Origin: Cryptomeria japonica
Taxonomy: Eukaryota > Streptophyta > Pinopsida > Cupressales > Cupressaceae
Length of the DNA stretch: 64,000 nucleotides
Assembly: GCF_030272615.1 (NCBI RefSeq)
Contig: NC_081415.1
Coordinates: 625,085,740-625,149,739 of the forward strand
Direction of reading: 5' to 3'
Below the pieces are notes generated by a model. That model was not told where the DNA came from, ran no database searches, and saw nothing but the letters and a program-made list of their open reading frames with translations. The translations under genes were made by a program, and so were the position numbers. Position 1 is the stretch's first letter, and each line of letters opens with the position of its first letter. Of the stretch, positions 1 through 10,712 are shown in pieces.

Positions 1-359
1 CTTGTTATTAGTTCATACTTACATTTTAGGGTTAGGAATTGAACTTGCATAATCTTACCTTTCAATTACAACAAAGGAATAGAAACCCTAATAGGTAGCC
101 CATGGTTCTCTCTTTCACCAAAAAGAAGTAGCCAATTGTGCAATACCTCTAGGCTCTTTCGTATTCCGTAATGTGTGACAAAAGGTAGGATTAGGACATG
201 TTAGCCTAGTCTCGCTTTTTCCCCTTACACAGCATTAAATAGATATTTGGCAATAATAGAATTTCTCTCCATCTTCTTGATCATACAAATCTTCAATTTG
301 TTTAGCAATGGTTTCATCTTTATCATCTTTAGCAACTAAACAAAAAGTTGGCATTGGTC

Positions 360-1003
360 ACTCAATGTCTTATTGCTAAAATTTTGGTTGAAAAGTTGTG
401 TAGCCCATAATCGAATAGTTCTTGTTGATCTCTTGCCATAAAGATTCACAATAATGTTCTCATCAATTTCAAGTAACCATTTTGGGGTTCTTGAAGGTCT
501 TCGATTTGGAATTCATCTTTCATCCATGAGAGAGTCTTCATTTCTAAAGTAATTAGGTGTTACATATTGTTCACTTGGTTGAGAAATTCCGCCTTCAGTG
601 TCAAATTTTTCCACATTTTCAACTCCAATGTCAAAATTTTCCACATGTTCACCTCCTATGTCAAAATTTTTTACATTGTCACTTCCAATGTCAAAAAAAT
701 TCATATTTACACCAAAATTATCGACACCTTCATTGTCAACTGCCAAATTTTAACTTTCCATTCTCACATCATGTTGAGAATTTTCATTATCAGTTTCAAC
801 ATTTTCACTTTCAAAATCTACATTTTCATTTTCAATAACTTGTTCAACATTTTTAAATTTGATTTCCTCTTCACTTGAAGTAACATTTAAAATATTTAAC
901 ATACCTTGTCTTCTCCTCCTATGACCTTCTCAATCTCTTTCTCTATACACTTCAATTTGATCATTTGAAAGCTTTCTTTTGCATTTAGACTTCCGATGAC
1001 TAC
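360..1003 (-). pseudogene. Orphan reading frame with 10-aa repeats, split by NA1
   Basis: Read right to left, one frame runs from the edge of NA1 to about position 360. It is broken by three TGA/TAA stops that each look like single C-to-T changes, then appears to shift frame. The N-terminal part is basic (SHRKSKCKRKLSNDQ), the middle is acidic and Asn/Glu-rich with repeats of the type VENFDIGGEH, and the end contains PSRTPKWLLEIDENIIV. Joining across NA1 and counting the target duplication once places an ATG at 7394-7396 followed by GSTS and then this frame. I do not recognise the family. It could be a host gene or part of another transposon, and it is decayed either way. Confidence 0.45.
601..720 (-). 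repeat. 30-bp minisatellite, four units
   Basis: Four consecutive 30-bp units start at 601, 631, 661 and 691. Each begins TCAAAATTTT or a close variant on the plus strand and most end CCAATG. Read on the minus strand they encode a 10-residue repeat of the type NFDIGxENVE inside the orphan frame. The period is a multiple of three, so unit gain or loss would not break the frame. Confidence 0.85.
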
Positions 1004-1934
1004 TGTTGGAATCCAATAACACTGAGATGGGGGGTGAATTGGTGTTATACTAGAATGATTAATTTTAACCTATTAAAACATGCATACACCAACCGATATA
1101 CCGGTACATACATAATTGAAATAAGTAAAGCAACCAATAAGCCAATCACATAAATGAGAACCATAACACACAAAATTATACGTGGAAAACCTCAAAGAGG
1201 AAAAAACACGGTGGTATTTGTGACCCACAATATCAATCCAGTGGCCATATGAAGAGATATTACAAAATATGAGGTGCCTATAGTTGTAGGAAGGCTTACA
1301 CCCTAGAGCACACTACTTAATCACAAAAGGAGCCTCATTGACTACATAGAAATCCAGACTAAAATCCAGAGAAGTGTGAACTACTAAGATAGCATCCTCT
1401 ATGCCAGAATACAGTTCCATTTTAAGCTTTTTCTGTTCCAGTCTGAAACCCTAAACCCTTTACCAGAATAACCCTTACATAAATATCCTCACATACATAA
1501 TCTCTCTGATATATTTCGCATCATATTACATTTGCATATCCATAATCTCCTATTTCTTGTCCATATCAAAATGATCTAATCCAACTTATCTATATACCCT
1601 ATACAATTTTCATGTCTTATGTCGTCTTACAAAGATATATACAATATCAAATTTACATGTCAGCCAGATAACATAAATGCATAAATATTAAAAATAATTG
1701 TTGATGCTAGATCCAAGAGATGCTAGCCTCCAATATTGATAACCATATTCTAAACCATGCCGGCTTGCATTGCCGGTAACCAAAGAAATCATTTTGTCCT
1801 TCCGATGTCAATGTAGTGTCTATGAAGTGTCTGTCGGTACACAACTGAACCAAAACATCAAGAAAGACCACAATATCATGTTGCCATCAATGACAACATA
1901 CTAAATCCAACCAATTGAATGTTAATTGCCAACA
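1004..1934 (-). repeat. NA1 3' LTR
   Basis: The LTR begins TGTTGGAATCC on the plus strand and ends AATTGCCAACA, giving TG...CA ends on the element strand. Near the plus-strand left end it carries the G-run box (GAGATGGGGGGTGAA) seen in the other LTRs of this window. It is colinear with 6439-7381. Its inner edge abuts the polypurine tract, which identifies it as the 3' LTR of a minus-strand element. Confidence 0.88.
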
Positions 1935-1950
1935 ATCTCCCCCTTTGGCA
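1935..1950 (-). promoter_or_regulatory. NA1 polypurine tract
   Basis: The plus strand reads ATCTCCCCCTTTGGCA, so the element strand carries TGCCAAAGGGGGAGAT directly against the 3' LTR. This is the expected primer site for plus-strand cDNA. Two further AGGGGGAG-type copies lie within about 210 bp, near 2081-2090 and 2128-2138. Confidence 0.85.
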
Positions 1951-2228
1951 TTGAAGGCAACACTCATGTGAAAAATGGTCAAGGTTTCATCTGTCGGTTT
2001 CATCCTGCCTACTCCCTCTGAGCTGAATATCAATTAATGCAAAATACTCCCATATCTTCATAACTCCATATTTCCATATCTCCCCCTAATGCATACAACT
2101 GCTTCTATTCTTTTTCACATCTATATCACTCCCCCTTTGACATCAATACCATCAAAAATTCTAAAAATAATGTCAAAGATCCAGAAATAAACTATACAAT
2201 GAATATCCCAAAAATATCTTACCAGAGC

Positions 2229-4933
2229 TTAACAAATTTTAAAATAGGTATCCCAACTTGTTTTGAAAGAGTCAAAAAGAGATACAAGTCCACTTAATAT
2301 ATGTGCAAATGACTCTTTCTCATTTACCTCTATTGGTGTGGGATTTCCCACCATATCCGTACACTCTTTCTTATGTACACTGAGTGAATCCAACCGGGGA
2401 CTCACCAAGCCTCTTAGACTTCTGGCTCTTCTTATAATTTTTTCCCTTTCCTTCTTAAGAACATAAATTTGGTTTTCCAAAATTAAAATTTGACCATCAA
2501 TTGATGTAGTCAATGAAATCAATATGTCAAAGGAATTAGCTATATTTGCAATTTTCTCTTGAAGTTCTTTTATCTTCTTATCCACATTAGTTGTAAGTAT
2601 ATTAGTGTTACAACATACCCTATAAATATTTGTACATTTCTTTAAGCAATTTTCTATTCGTTTTATCTTCTCATCAATCTTCTTCTTCACAGATATAATT
2701 ACCTAATCAAATGTAGCTCTCTTAGCCTGAGTAAACCACTCCAATGCTTGTCAGTTTGAAATCTGCTATAAGGATTGAAAATCCTTTGAAATATGCCCAT
2801 TAACTATCTTAATCTTGTCGGATGGGCTCGCTTCATTGTCAATCTTGCACTCCAGGACTAGTCTGTGTAGAATAGTGATTGACTGATCAATAAAACCTTT
2901 ATCTATAGATCCCTCCTTCATTAGTTTTTTGTGATGACATCATCATGAGTTCAGTACAACTCATCTCTGTTATGTTTTTCTTTTCAACCTATGAGGTGTC
3001 AATTGACAACAATGATGGACCAACTATCGGTTCACTGTCAGATTATCCTTTCTTCTCTTCTAAAGATTTATCCTTTATAGCTTCCTCACTTGCACCGATG
3101 GCTAACTTGGTGTAGTCTGTGTAACTATCGGTTCATTTGTAGGAACTGTAACCTCAACTTGTACATTTGTATCTAGAGATTGTTATCCTTAATATTACTA
3201 TCCTATACAACATTAACTTGTTCTCTCTCTGTATTAACCAGTATCTCAATATTTGTCTATACATCTATGTTTACCAGGGGCTTAATTTCCACTATCTTAA
3301 TATTTTTCAAAACTGACGGTGAAGTACCTATAATCCCCTTTCCTTTTCCTTCAATTGGGGTGTCTACTAATTTTGCACAAGTTTTAGGTGGAATGATATT
3401 CACATTACCAGATTGAATAGATGTATCAGTGTCATTCTTCCTCTTCCTCTTTGCAGTACTAGATGCAGCTGAACTGGTTACTTTTGGTGCTTGCTTCTTT
3501 GCCGGTATTTTGAATGTAACCTTCCTAACTAGTTTCTTTTTAGCTTCTACCTTTGTTTCCTTTGTTTTCTTCCTAACAACTCTCTTGAATGCCAATGGTG
3601 TGTCATCCTCAGATTCAGACTCTGCTATAACATGCTCAATGTGTACTTCTAGATTCTTCCTCTTCTTGCTTTTCTCCGGGACAACATCAATTAATGCTTT
3701 AATGTCCTGTGAGACCTTCTCCACAAATTTGCTAACCTTTCCTTCATGCTTCTCTCTTTTCTTTTGGTTGAACTCTATTTCAACATCATGTGTTTTTTGT
3801 TGAGAAGTTCCATGAGGCTTCTCTGCCTCATCAATCAACATTTTTGCATAGGCATCAAGAATCTGTGCATCCACCTCATAGCCCATTCCCTTAATCCAAA
3901 TATTTTGTGGCTTAACTTCTTCCATAAGTGTTTCATCCTTTTTCACCATGAAGCATATGTCGGTTGAATATTTTTCTACAATATGCTTAGGTACCCTTAC
4001 CCTAGACCTCATATATTCTTGAAATGCCTTGAAATATCCCCAAACTTTATCATCTCTTTGACTTCCTAAAGTAGCAATTGACTATTTCAATTGTCTCCCT
4101 ACCGAGATGTCAAATTCCCATTGCCTTTTAACAAAACCAAGTGTCTCATTCATGAAAAATAACATCAAGCAAAATATCAAGTTGCCATATCAGAAGGTTC
4201 CCTTATTTTCACCCTTAATTTTCCCTAGGTTTGCTAACAACTCATCTAACATCCAACCACATAGATCCAATTTCACATTCTCTCTCATCATTTTGTATCT
4301 AGCTAAAATGCAGGAACTGGAAACAAAATTCAATTGGTTTGACTGAGTTACCCTATACCCGATGATCATGCTATTGAATCTGATGTTCATGTCGGTAATA
4401 GTGCTCACTCTCATAGATCTCCTATAAGATGTCATGTCGGTGATTTTGTTCATGAAATCATTCGGAACCTTCTTATCTAGATGTTTCCCAACTAATGGTA
4501 AACCATTGATTGCCCAAATGACTTCCTTGGTGATTTTGTAAGGTTTGTCTAACCATATAAATTCACCATGTATTGTGCTCAAAACATACCTAATTATCTC
4601 ATCTTCAAATTCTGGAATATCCAGAATACCGGTAAACCATAAGTCTTCAATATGCTCTAATATCGGTTTGATCTTTCTAGATTCTCCCATCAGCTCACTC
4701 ATATACATGCCCTTAATTTCAGAAGTTCCCAAGTCCTCAATATGATAGTGAATATATGCCCTAACATCTTCTACATAGACAACTCCCTCTGGAACGTGAG
4801 AAAATGCTCCAACCGAATCTTCCAGGGTAGCCACATGTGGATATCATTTGAAAATTGGACTGGGGCGGTCCTTTAACTCTACTACAATTGGGTTTGCAAC
4901 AAAAATAAGAATAGATGATGATCCTGCTTCCAT
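2229..4933 (-). pseudogene. NA1 ORF2 (family-specific protein, function unknown)
   Basis: The start is the ATG at 4931-4933 (MEAGSSS), chosen because NA2 and NA3 start ORF2 at the equivalent place. The N-terminal region has FVANPIVVEL, a TGA, then VGAFSHVPEGVVYVED and YIHYHIEDLG, which align with NA3 (VVYAEDPRMYIHCNIEELG). A conserved stretch near residue 310 reads KGMGYEVDAQILDAYAK. A Lys-rich linker follows (FKRVVRKKTKET). The C-terminal 150 residues (2229-2690) are coiled-coil-like, with NVDKKIKEL and SPRLDSL motifs shared with NA3. At least one stop and one frameshift break it. No polymerase, protease or integrase motif is present. It may be remotely related to plant transposon-associated domains, but I cannot show that. 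Confidence 0.75.
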
Positions 4934-5380
4934 GTTTAAAGATAAATACCTTTTGATCGCTCTCGGTGAAAACCTTCAACAAATTCTAGACGTCAGTGAA
5001 ATCGCTCAAGAAGAAATCTGATTTCTCTGAATTTCCTTTGATCACTCTTAGTCATTCTTAATCACTCTAAAGTCACTCAGAATGCAAGGTGATCAATAAT
5101 GAATTCAATTCAAACTTTTAACCTTCGAGAAAAACCCTAATCTTCTATTGACATAAATGACTGTCGGTGAAAGATACTGGATCTCGCACAAAACATATTT
5201 GTGCCAGATAATTATCTTCAATGTTTGGAACATCTTCCAGAACCTCTTTCCATGGCATATGTAGCATCTTCATTAATTTTACCTACCCCTAAGGCATCTG
5301 CCTCAGTTAGCGGATGAGCTACCTACCGGTGCAGGAGCAACCTCCTCTATCGGATAAGTAACCGAGACATTTCCATCTGA

Positions 5381-6370
5381 TCATTGTTCTCCAGTCTTCC
5401 TATAACCCATCCTGTAGTATGATCTTGTTAGATTCACTAACCTTATCTTTTCCTTTCTCATTTGATCATCCATTACCAACCGATGAAATTTTGCTTCTAC
5501 AGAATTTATCAATATGTCCAACCTCATTACATGCATAACATGTAACATTGTTCCTTTGAATTGCTTTTCTAAAACTGGTGTAATTTGTTGACCTGCACTG
5601 ATTAGCCATATGTCCAAACTTTCCACATCCATAGCATTTAATATTCATTCTACAATATGCTATTTTATGACCATACTTATTGCATTTAGAACATTTACAG
5701 GGAGCAAAATCGGGGTTCTGATTTTCTCTGTTTCTACATCGTATAGCCATGTGACCAAATCTATTTCAAACAAAACATCTACCATTGAATTTATAAGCAT
5801 TAAATTTCCTTACCAGTGCCTTATGGTTTTGATCTTCATTAGTAATACCAAAACTATGTCCTTGCTCAAATCCAAGTCCATTGGAATCTCCAATCTGCCT
5901 TTGTCTCTTCAATAACTCATCTAGTTGTGTAAAGATGGTCTTGAATTTTTCTTTATACTCCCTTGCATTAGTTAATTCTTCTCTCAGAATTATCATTTGT
6001 CTCTCAAGTTCTTGTTCATTACTCTGGGATTACATTTGTTCTTCAGGGATACAACAAGATTTTCTTCCTTTTCTTTTTCATCCTCAATCTCCTTAGACAT
6101 TCTCATAGTTATAACTTGCATTTCATTTTTCATAACCATTTTCTCTTGACTCAATTTCTGACATTTTTCCTTAAGTGCATCTTTCTCTTCATCATCCTGA
6201 TTTTGCAAAATTTCCTTCCTCCTAGCTTGAACAGATGATAGCCTCTCTTGTAGGACAAGAATGAATTCCTTCAAATAATTCAATTCATCTTGTATCTTTA
6301 TGTTCTTCAACCTTTCAGCATCATAATCTTCAAGTTCCATCTCAAGTTGTTTCTCCAAAGCCATATCCAT
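5381..6370 (-). pseudogene. NA1 ORF1: coiled coil plus CCHC zinc knuckles (Gag-like)
   Basis: The start is taken at the ATG at 6368-6370 (MDMALEKQLE), which aligns with NA3 ORF1 (MENLMKQLEG). About 200 residues of Lys/Glu-rich heptad-type sequence precede an SNGLGFEQG segment. Zinc knuckles of the CX2CX4HX4C type follow: CSKCNKYGHKIAYC, CYGCGKFGHMANQC and CYACNEVGHIDKFC. An earlier one is damaged by a stop (CFV*NRFGHMAIRC). Known Copia Gag proteins usually have a longer N-terminal capsid-like region, which is missing here. Its role is presumably RNA binding and particle assembly. Frameshifts near 6000 and 5630 make it a pseudogene. Confidence 0.78.
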
Positions 6371-6424
6371 GGATTTCAGATTCAGGGTCTTCCTTAAGTT
6401 GTTAAACTTCCTATGAGGCACAAG

Positions 6425-6436
6425 GCTCTGAAACTA
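6425..6436 (-). promoter_or_regulatory. NA1 primer binding site, diverged
   Basis: The plus strand reads GCTCTGAAACTA where the intact family sequence is GCTCTGATACCA, the complement of TGGTATCAGAGC, which pairs with the initiator-Met tRNA 3' end. Two bases (AT) separate it from the LTR at 6439. That spacing is the same in NA2, NA3 and the Copia at 38473-38484. Confidence 0.8.
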
Positions 6437-6438
6437 AT

Positions 6439-7381
6439 TATTGGAATCCAATAGCACTGAGAGGGGGGGGGTGAATCAATGTTATACTAGAATGATTAAT
6501 TTTAGCCTTATTAAAACATGCATACATCAACTTGTATACCGATACATACAGAATTGAAAGAAGTAAAGCAACCACTAAACCAACCACATAATTGAGAACC
6601 ATAACACACAAAATTATATGTGGAAAACCTCAAAGAGGAAAAACCATGGTGGGATTTGTGACCCACAATATCAATCCACTGGCCATATGAAGAGATATTA
6701 CAAAATATGAGTGCTTATACTTACAGGAAGGCTTATAGCCTAGAGAAAACTGCTCAATCACAAAAGAAGCCTCGCTGACTACATCAAAATCTAGACTACA
6801 ATCTAGAGAAGTGTGAATAGCTAAGATAGCATCTTCTATGCCAGAATACAATTCCAGTTTAATCTTTGTTTGTTCTTGTCTAAAATCCTAAACCATTTAC
6901 CAGAATAACCCTTACATAAATATCCTCACATACATAATCTCTCTGATATATTTCGCATCATATTACATTCGCATATCCATAATCTCCTATTTCGTGTTCT
7001 TATCAAAATGATCTAATCCAACTGACCTATATACCCTATACAATTTTCATGCCTTATGTCGCCTTACAAAGATATATAATATCAAATTTAAATGTTGGTC
7101 AGATAACATAAATGCATAAATATTAAAAACAATTGTCGATGCTAGATCCAAGAGATGTCGGCCTCCAATACTGATAACCATATTCTAAACCATGTTGGCC
7201 TGCATTGCTGGTAACCAAAGAAATCCTTTTGTCCTACCAATGTCAGTGCCGATGCCGGTGTAGTGTCTATGAAGTGCTTTCTAGTACACAACTGAACCAA
7301 AACATGAAGCCGGGACACAATATCATGTTGCCATCAATGACAACATAGTGAAACCAACCAATTGAGTGTCAATTGCCAACA
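6439..7381 (-). repeat. NA1 5' LTR
   Basis: It is colinear with 1004-1934. The plus-strand left end reads TATTGGAATCC, one G-to-A change from TGTTGG, and the right end is AATTGCCAACA. It contains the G-run box (GAGAGGGGGGGGGTGAATCA) and a perfect inverted repeat GTGGG/CCCAC at 6649-6666. Because it adjoins the PBS it is the upstream LTR of a minus-strand element. Confidence 0.88.
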
Positions 7382-7393
7382 ACTAGTACTCCC

Positions 7394-7611
7394 CATTTAC
7401 CTCCACAAAGATGCTCCTAAATGATTGACAATGTAAGATTTGACTTTAAGAATCTCTCAAAAGAACAAATTTGTCTGAACCTATCTAAAAACCCATGATT
7501 CTCAACAAAACCAGAATGTGAAGAATATGGGCCATTGGAATCCACAAAATGGCCCACGAGGCTCTTTTTTATTTATAGAAATTGGATATACGATTATATC
7601 AAATATCCAAT
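7394..7611 (-). promoter_or_regulatory. Promoter-like block and ATG of the split orphan frame
   Basis: Reading leftward, a TATAAATA box lies at 7570-7577 and an ATG at 7394-7396, about 175 bp downstream. That ATG opens the frame that continues at 1003 after NA1 is removed. A 9-bp inverted repeat (ATTGGATAT at 7581-7589, ATATCCAAT at 7603-7611) sits just upstream of the box. The TATA match is by eye in AT-rich DNA, so promoter function is only a suggestion. Confidence 0.35.
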
Positions 7612-7724
7612 TTTAATGCTTAAATTTGAGGTCCCAAAAATAATTCTCATTTTCACCTTTTTTTACTATAGGCACATTAATGGTAGTGGCAGAAATTAGA
7701 TATCCTATTTGAGTACTCATATTT

Positions 7725-8043
7725 TAGAGAGAGAGAAAGATTAGGGGAGGGGGAGGGAGGGGGTAGGGGGTAGGGGAAGAGAGAGATTAGAGGATAGAGA
7801 GAGAGAGATTAGGGGAGAGGGAGAGAGAGAGAGATTAGGGGGTAGAGAGAGAGATTAGGGGAAAGGGAGAGAGAGAGAGAGAGAAATATTAGGGAGAGGG
7901 GGAGAGGGGGAGAGAGAGAGATTAGGGGAGAGAGGGGGGTGGGGGGAGAGATTAGGGGAAAGGGAGAGAGATAGAGATTAGGGGAAAGGGGGAGAGAGAG
8001 AAATATTAGGGGAGATGGGGAGAGAGATTAGGGGAGAGAGGGG

Positions 8044-8107
<64 letters not shown>
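7725..8107. repeat. GA-rich microsatellite with ATTAGGGG interruptions
   Basis: About 380 bp are almost pure purine on the plus strand. The left two thirds mix GA runs with roughly ten copies of GATTAGGGG-like units, and the right end is an uninterrupted (GA)n from about 8049. It abruptly truncates the Copia gag start at 8108. The G-runs resemble telomere repeats only superficially. Confidence 0.95.
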
Positions 8108-8110
<3 letters not shown>

Positions 8111-8243
8111 TGGCCTCCAACGCTTGATTGTTTTCTTTTTTCTCTTTCTTTTGATCATTAGTCATAATCCCACTAGGTGCAACATATTAAGTACCAACAT
8201 GTTCCCATTATTGACTTCCTAGACTCTTGATATAAATTTTCAT
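8108..8243 (-). pseudogene. Copia gag N-terminus, truncated
   Basis: From the ATG at 8241-8243 one minus frame reads MKIYIKSLGSQ, stop, WEHVGT, stop, YVAPSGIMTND, and ends QALEAI at the microsatellite. This matches the start of plant Ty1/Copia Gag (the Y/W-x-RM-x-YI-x-S-x-G...W...Y.xP pattern). It lies about 115 bp downstream of a PBS-like sequence (8359-8370) and the LTR starting at 8373, as expected for the 5' end of a minus-strand Copia. The rest of the element is missing. Confidence 0.65.
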
Positions 8244-8358
8244 TCTATTACTCCATATTCTATATTTTCCCTATTATAATTCGGACCTTCTTTCTTCATC
8301 ATGTTCTACAAGATCTTTACCTCAAGTTGTTAGGCTTAGACCTTAGAGGACCTGAAAT

Positions 8359-8370
8359 ACTTTGATACCA
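8359..8370 (-). promoter_or_regulatory. Diverged iMet-type primer binding site
   Basis: The plus strand reads ACTTTGATACCA against the intact GCTCTGATACCA, followed by AT and then the LTR start at 8373. Position and spacing match the other elements here. Confidence 0.65.
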
Positions 8371-8372
8371 AT

Positions 8373-9299
8373 TGATGGTATGATGAATCAATAAGGATCC
8401 GGTAAACTACTGAGAGGGGGGGTGAATCAGTAGGTAGAAAATTGACATAAACTTTTCACCAAACAAAAACAACCTCTCAAGACAAACTCAAAACTGACAA
8501 ATTGCAATATCACTGTCAAGTAAACCAATTGATTGTCATAATAGAATAACAGTAAAACAACTCTGAAACTCTCAAACCTTTTAACCAAAACATCTAAATA
8601 CTTTACTAACAAAAGTAAAAGCTCATTTCAGATTGTTGTCGGTCATCATATCATAACTAAGTGCATTTAGTTGTTAAGCAAATTAATAATATCAAACATA
8701 ACCACAAAAAAATTCACCACTTGACACAATGATTTTGATGTGGAAACCCAAATGGGAAAAACCATGGTGGGGATGAATACCCACAAGTATTATGAACTCT
8801 TCTAAGGTTCACCCTTTTAGGAGCCAAGCCTGTTAAAGCTTTACAATAAGTCTTGTTAAGAACAGATCCTGTTAGGGACCACCTGGTTAAGGGATTGGCT
8901 ATAATGCCCTATTAGAAGAAATACCTTGTTAGGAGTAACCTCGTAGAGGATTTGAAATCTAAGCTGATGGATCACCTGGTTAAAGGATTTAGATAATACT
9001 AAGCTTGTTAGAGCTTACCCGGTTATGGGATTTGACTATTGTAATTGTTAAAGAACAATAGGGGTTTGTTGATCTGGTGAATAGCACTACTCTGCTTGAT
9101 CAGATCCTTTTCATGCTCCTATCTACCTTTACACATACTATAGATATGTCATCTGGTTCGGGAATCAATCACCCTTACATTCAACCAAAATTTCCAACAC
9201 TACAACAAACCAATTCATCGACCTTATAAAAAAACAATAGGTCAGTAACACATCATAAACCTAAGATCTAATAGAGATTACAAATAAATCAATTCAAGT
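8373..9299 (-). repeat. Copia LTR, left part, split by NA2
   Basis: This segment begins TGATGGTATG beside the PBS and carries the G-run box (GAGAGGGGGGGTGAATCAG) and the inverted repeat GTGGGG/CCCAC at 8767-8784. It breaks at 9299, where CAAGT (9295-9299) is duplicated beyond NA2. The LTR resumes at 16953 and ends CCAACA at 17387, for about 1.36 kb once rejoined. Confidence 0.75.
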
Positions 9300-10433
9300 T
9301 GATGAATACTAAGAGGAGGGGGGGTGAATTAGTATACCAAAAAGTACTAAACTCAAACACTTAAACAATTTAGTAGTAAACCAGTATAATTGTTTTACTA
9401 ACAAACTGGTTAACACAAATGCAAACCAAATAGCAAATAATGCATTCACCCACAGAAGCACAATCACCATAACACAAGAGATTTTGATGTGGAAACACAA
9501 ATGGGAAAGACCACAGTGAGATGAAACTCACAAGTAACTATCTGCATAATAGTAACAAGACCGGTTAAGGTCATACAATATTCTTCACCAGAATAGATCC
9601 TGTTAGGAATCTCAATCTCTGTTAAGAGATAAGTCCCATTAAAGACTACCTTGTGAGAGGATTTTAGATCCACAGTTGTGAACCACCTTGTTAGAGGATT
9701 TACAAAGGCTTTGCCAGGCCTACCCAGTTAAGGGTTTCAAACTTTTCGAAGATGTGAGCAATCAACAAGTGAGTGATCTAAATACTAGCACAGTATGCTT
9801 GGTTAGATCCTTGATAGCTCATTGTTAATGCATTTTAGCATTACTTCAGTCTTCAAAATCTCCACACTCTATTTTTTCACACAAACCTAATTTTCTTCTA
9901 TGATCGCACATACAAAACCTCATCAACCACCTAAAAGCCTAACAACTTCTAAAATCCTAGACATGATGTCCTTATAAAGGAACCTGATTTCATGTCGGTC
10001 CAATAGGATTACATTGCAAGTTCCTAGGTTTAGTGCATCTGGACACATTTGGTAACATGACATAGAATCACAACCAAAGTGTCGGTGGATAATAACTCAT
10101 CACAAAAATAATACTGGTTGGTAACTCATCATAGAGTAATACCAGTTCACATATTTTACCGATTACCGGTTTGTCAAAATGAAGATTGGGAAAAATGATA
10201 GCAATCGCTTTGTTTCTTTGTACCGCTTTGGGATCCTCGAACCGCTTGGGTCTTCATAGCGCTTGAGATCAGTAAATACTTTCTGCAAAACACCGATAGT
10301 CTAAAGACTATAATACATAATACCAGTTGGAACAAATATTGGCTGAGCATAACTCATACATACAAAAAGTGATCTCAAAGCAAGTTTGTGTCCATCAATG
10401 ACAATCACAACATCATCATAAAAAATGCCAACA
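9300..10433 (-). repeat. NA2 3' LTR
   Basis: It begins TGATGAATACTAAGAGGAGG and ends ATGCCAACA. The inverted repeat at 9516-9531 is GTGAG/CTCAC, a paired change from the GTGGG/CCCAC of other LTRs. The right edge abuts the polypurine tract complement at 10434. Confidence 0.9.
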
Positions 10434-10449
10434 ATCTCCCCCTTTGGCA
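10434..10449 (-). promoter_or_regulatory. NA2 polypurine tract
   Basis: The plus strand reads ATCTCCCCCTTTGGCA, identical to NA1 at this position. Extra copies of the CTCCCCCT core occur near 10521 (ACTCCCCCTAAG) and 10640 (ACTCCCCCTTTG), within about 220 bp. Confidence 0.88.
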
Positions 10450-10712
10450 TTGATGGAAACACTTAGGAAATTTTTTGACATCTAAGCGTTTTACAACCAA
10501 AATATGCCATAATCAAAATTACTCCCCCTAAGCATATATGCTATCCTTTTTGCACAAAATACAATGTATGCAAGCCCCTTAAAGAGATAACATGAAAGCA
10601 TACATGGCATTCACCAAAATTTTAAATACAGAATACTACTCCCCCTTTGCCAAAAATGACAAAGTATTGCAGAATAACCCCTGTTTCTCATTATCATTAA
10701 TGTAATAAATGT

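Larger units (their letters stand above)
1004..7381 (-). mobile_element. NA1: pol-less LTR retroelement
   Basis: This is a 6.4-kb minus-strand element bounded by two LTRs (1004-1934 and 6439-7381). The flanks ACTAC (999-1003) and ACTAG (7382-7386) are a 5-bp target duplication with one mismatch. On the minus strand the order is 5' LTR, PBS, ORF1 (coiled coil and zinc knuckles), ORF2 (~900 codons), polypurine tract and 3' LTR. I found no protease, integrase, reverse transcriptase or RNase H motif in any frame. Gene order and ORF2 sequence match NA2 (9300-16947) and NA3 (57215-63821), so this is a family and not a one-off deletion product. Confidence 0.85.

Noticed and set aside
557-878. Plus-strand His/Phe-rich frames over the 30-bp repeat
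   Set aside because: They mirror the minus-strand frame, which joins coherently to flanking sequence; the plus frames do not.
7725-8048. TTAGGGG units as an interstitial telomere
   Set aside because: The units are not tandem, are interrupted by GA runs and do not follow the plant TTTAGGG unit.
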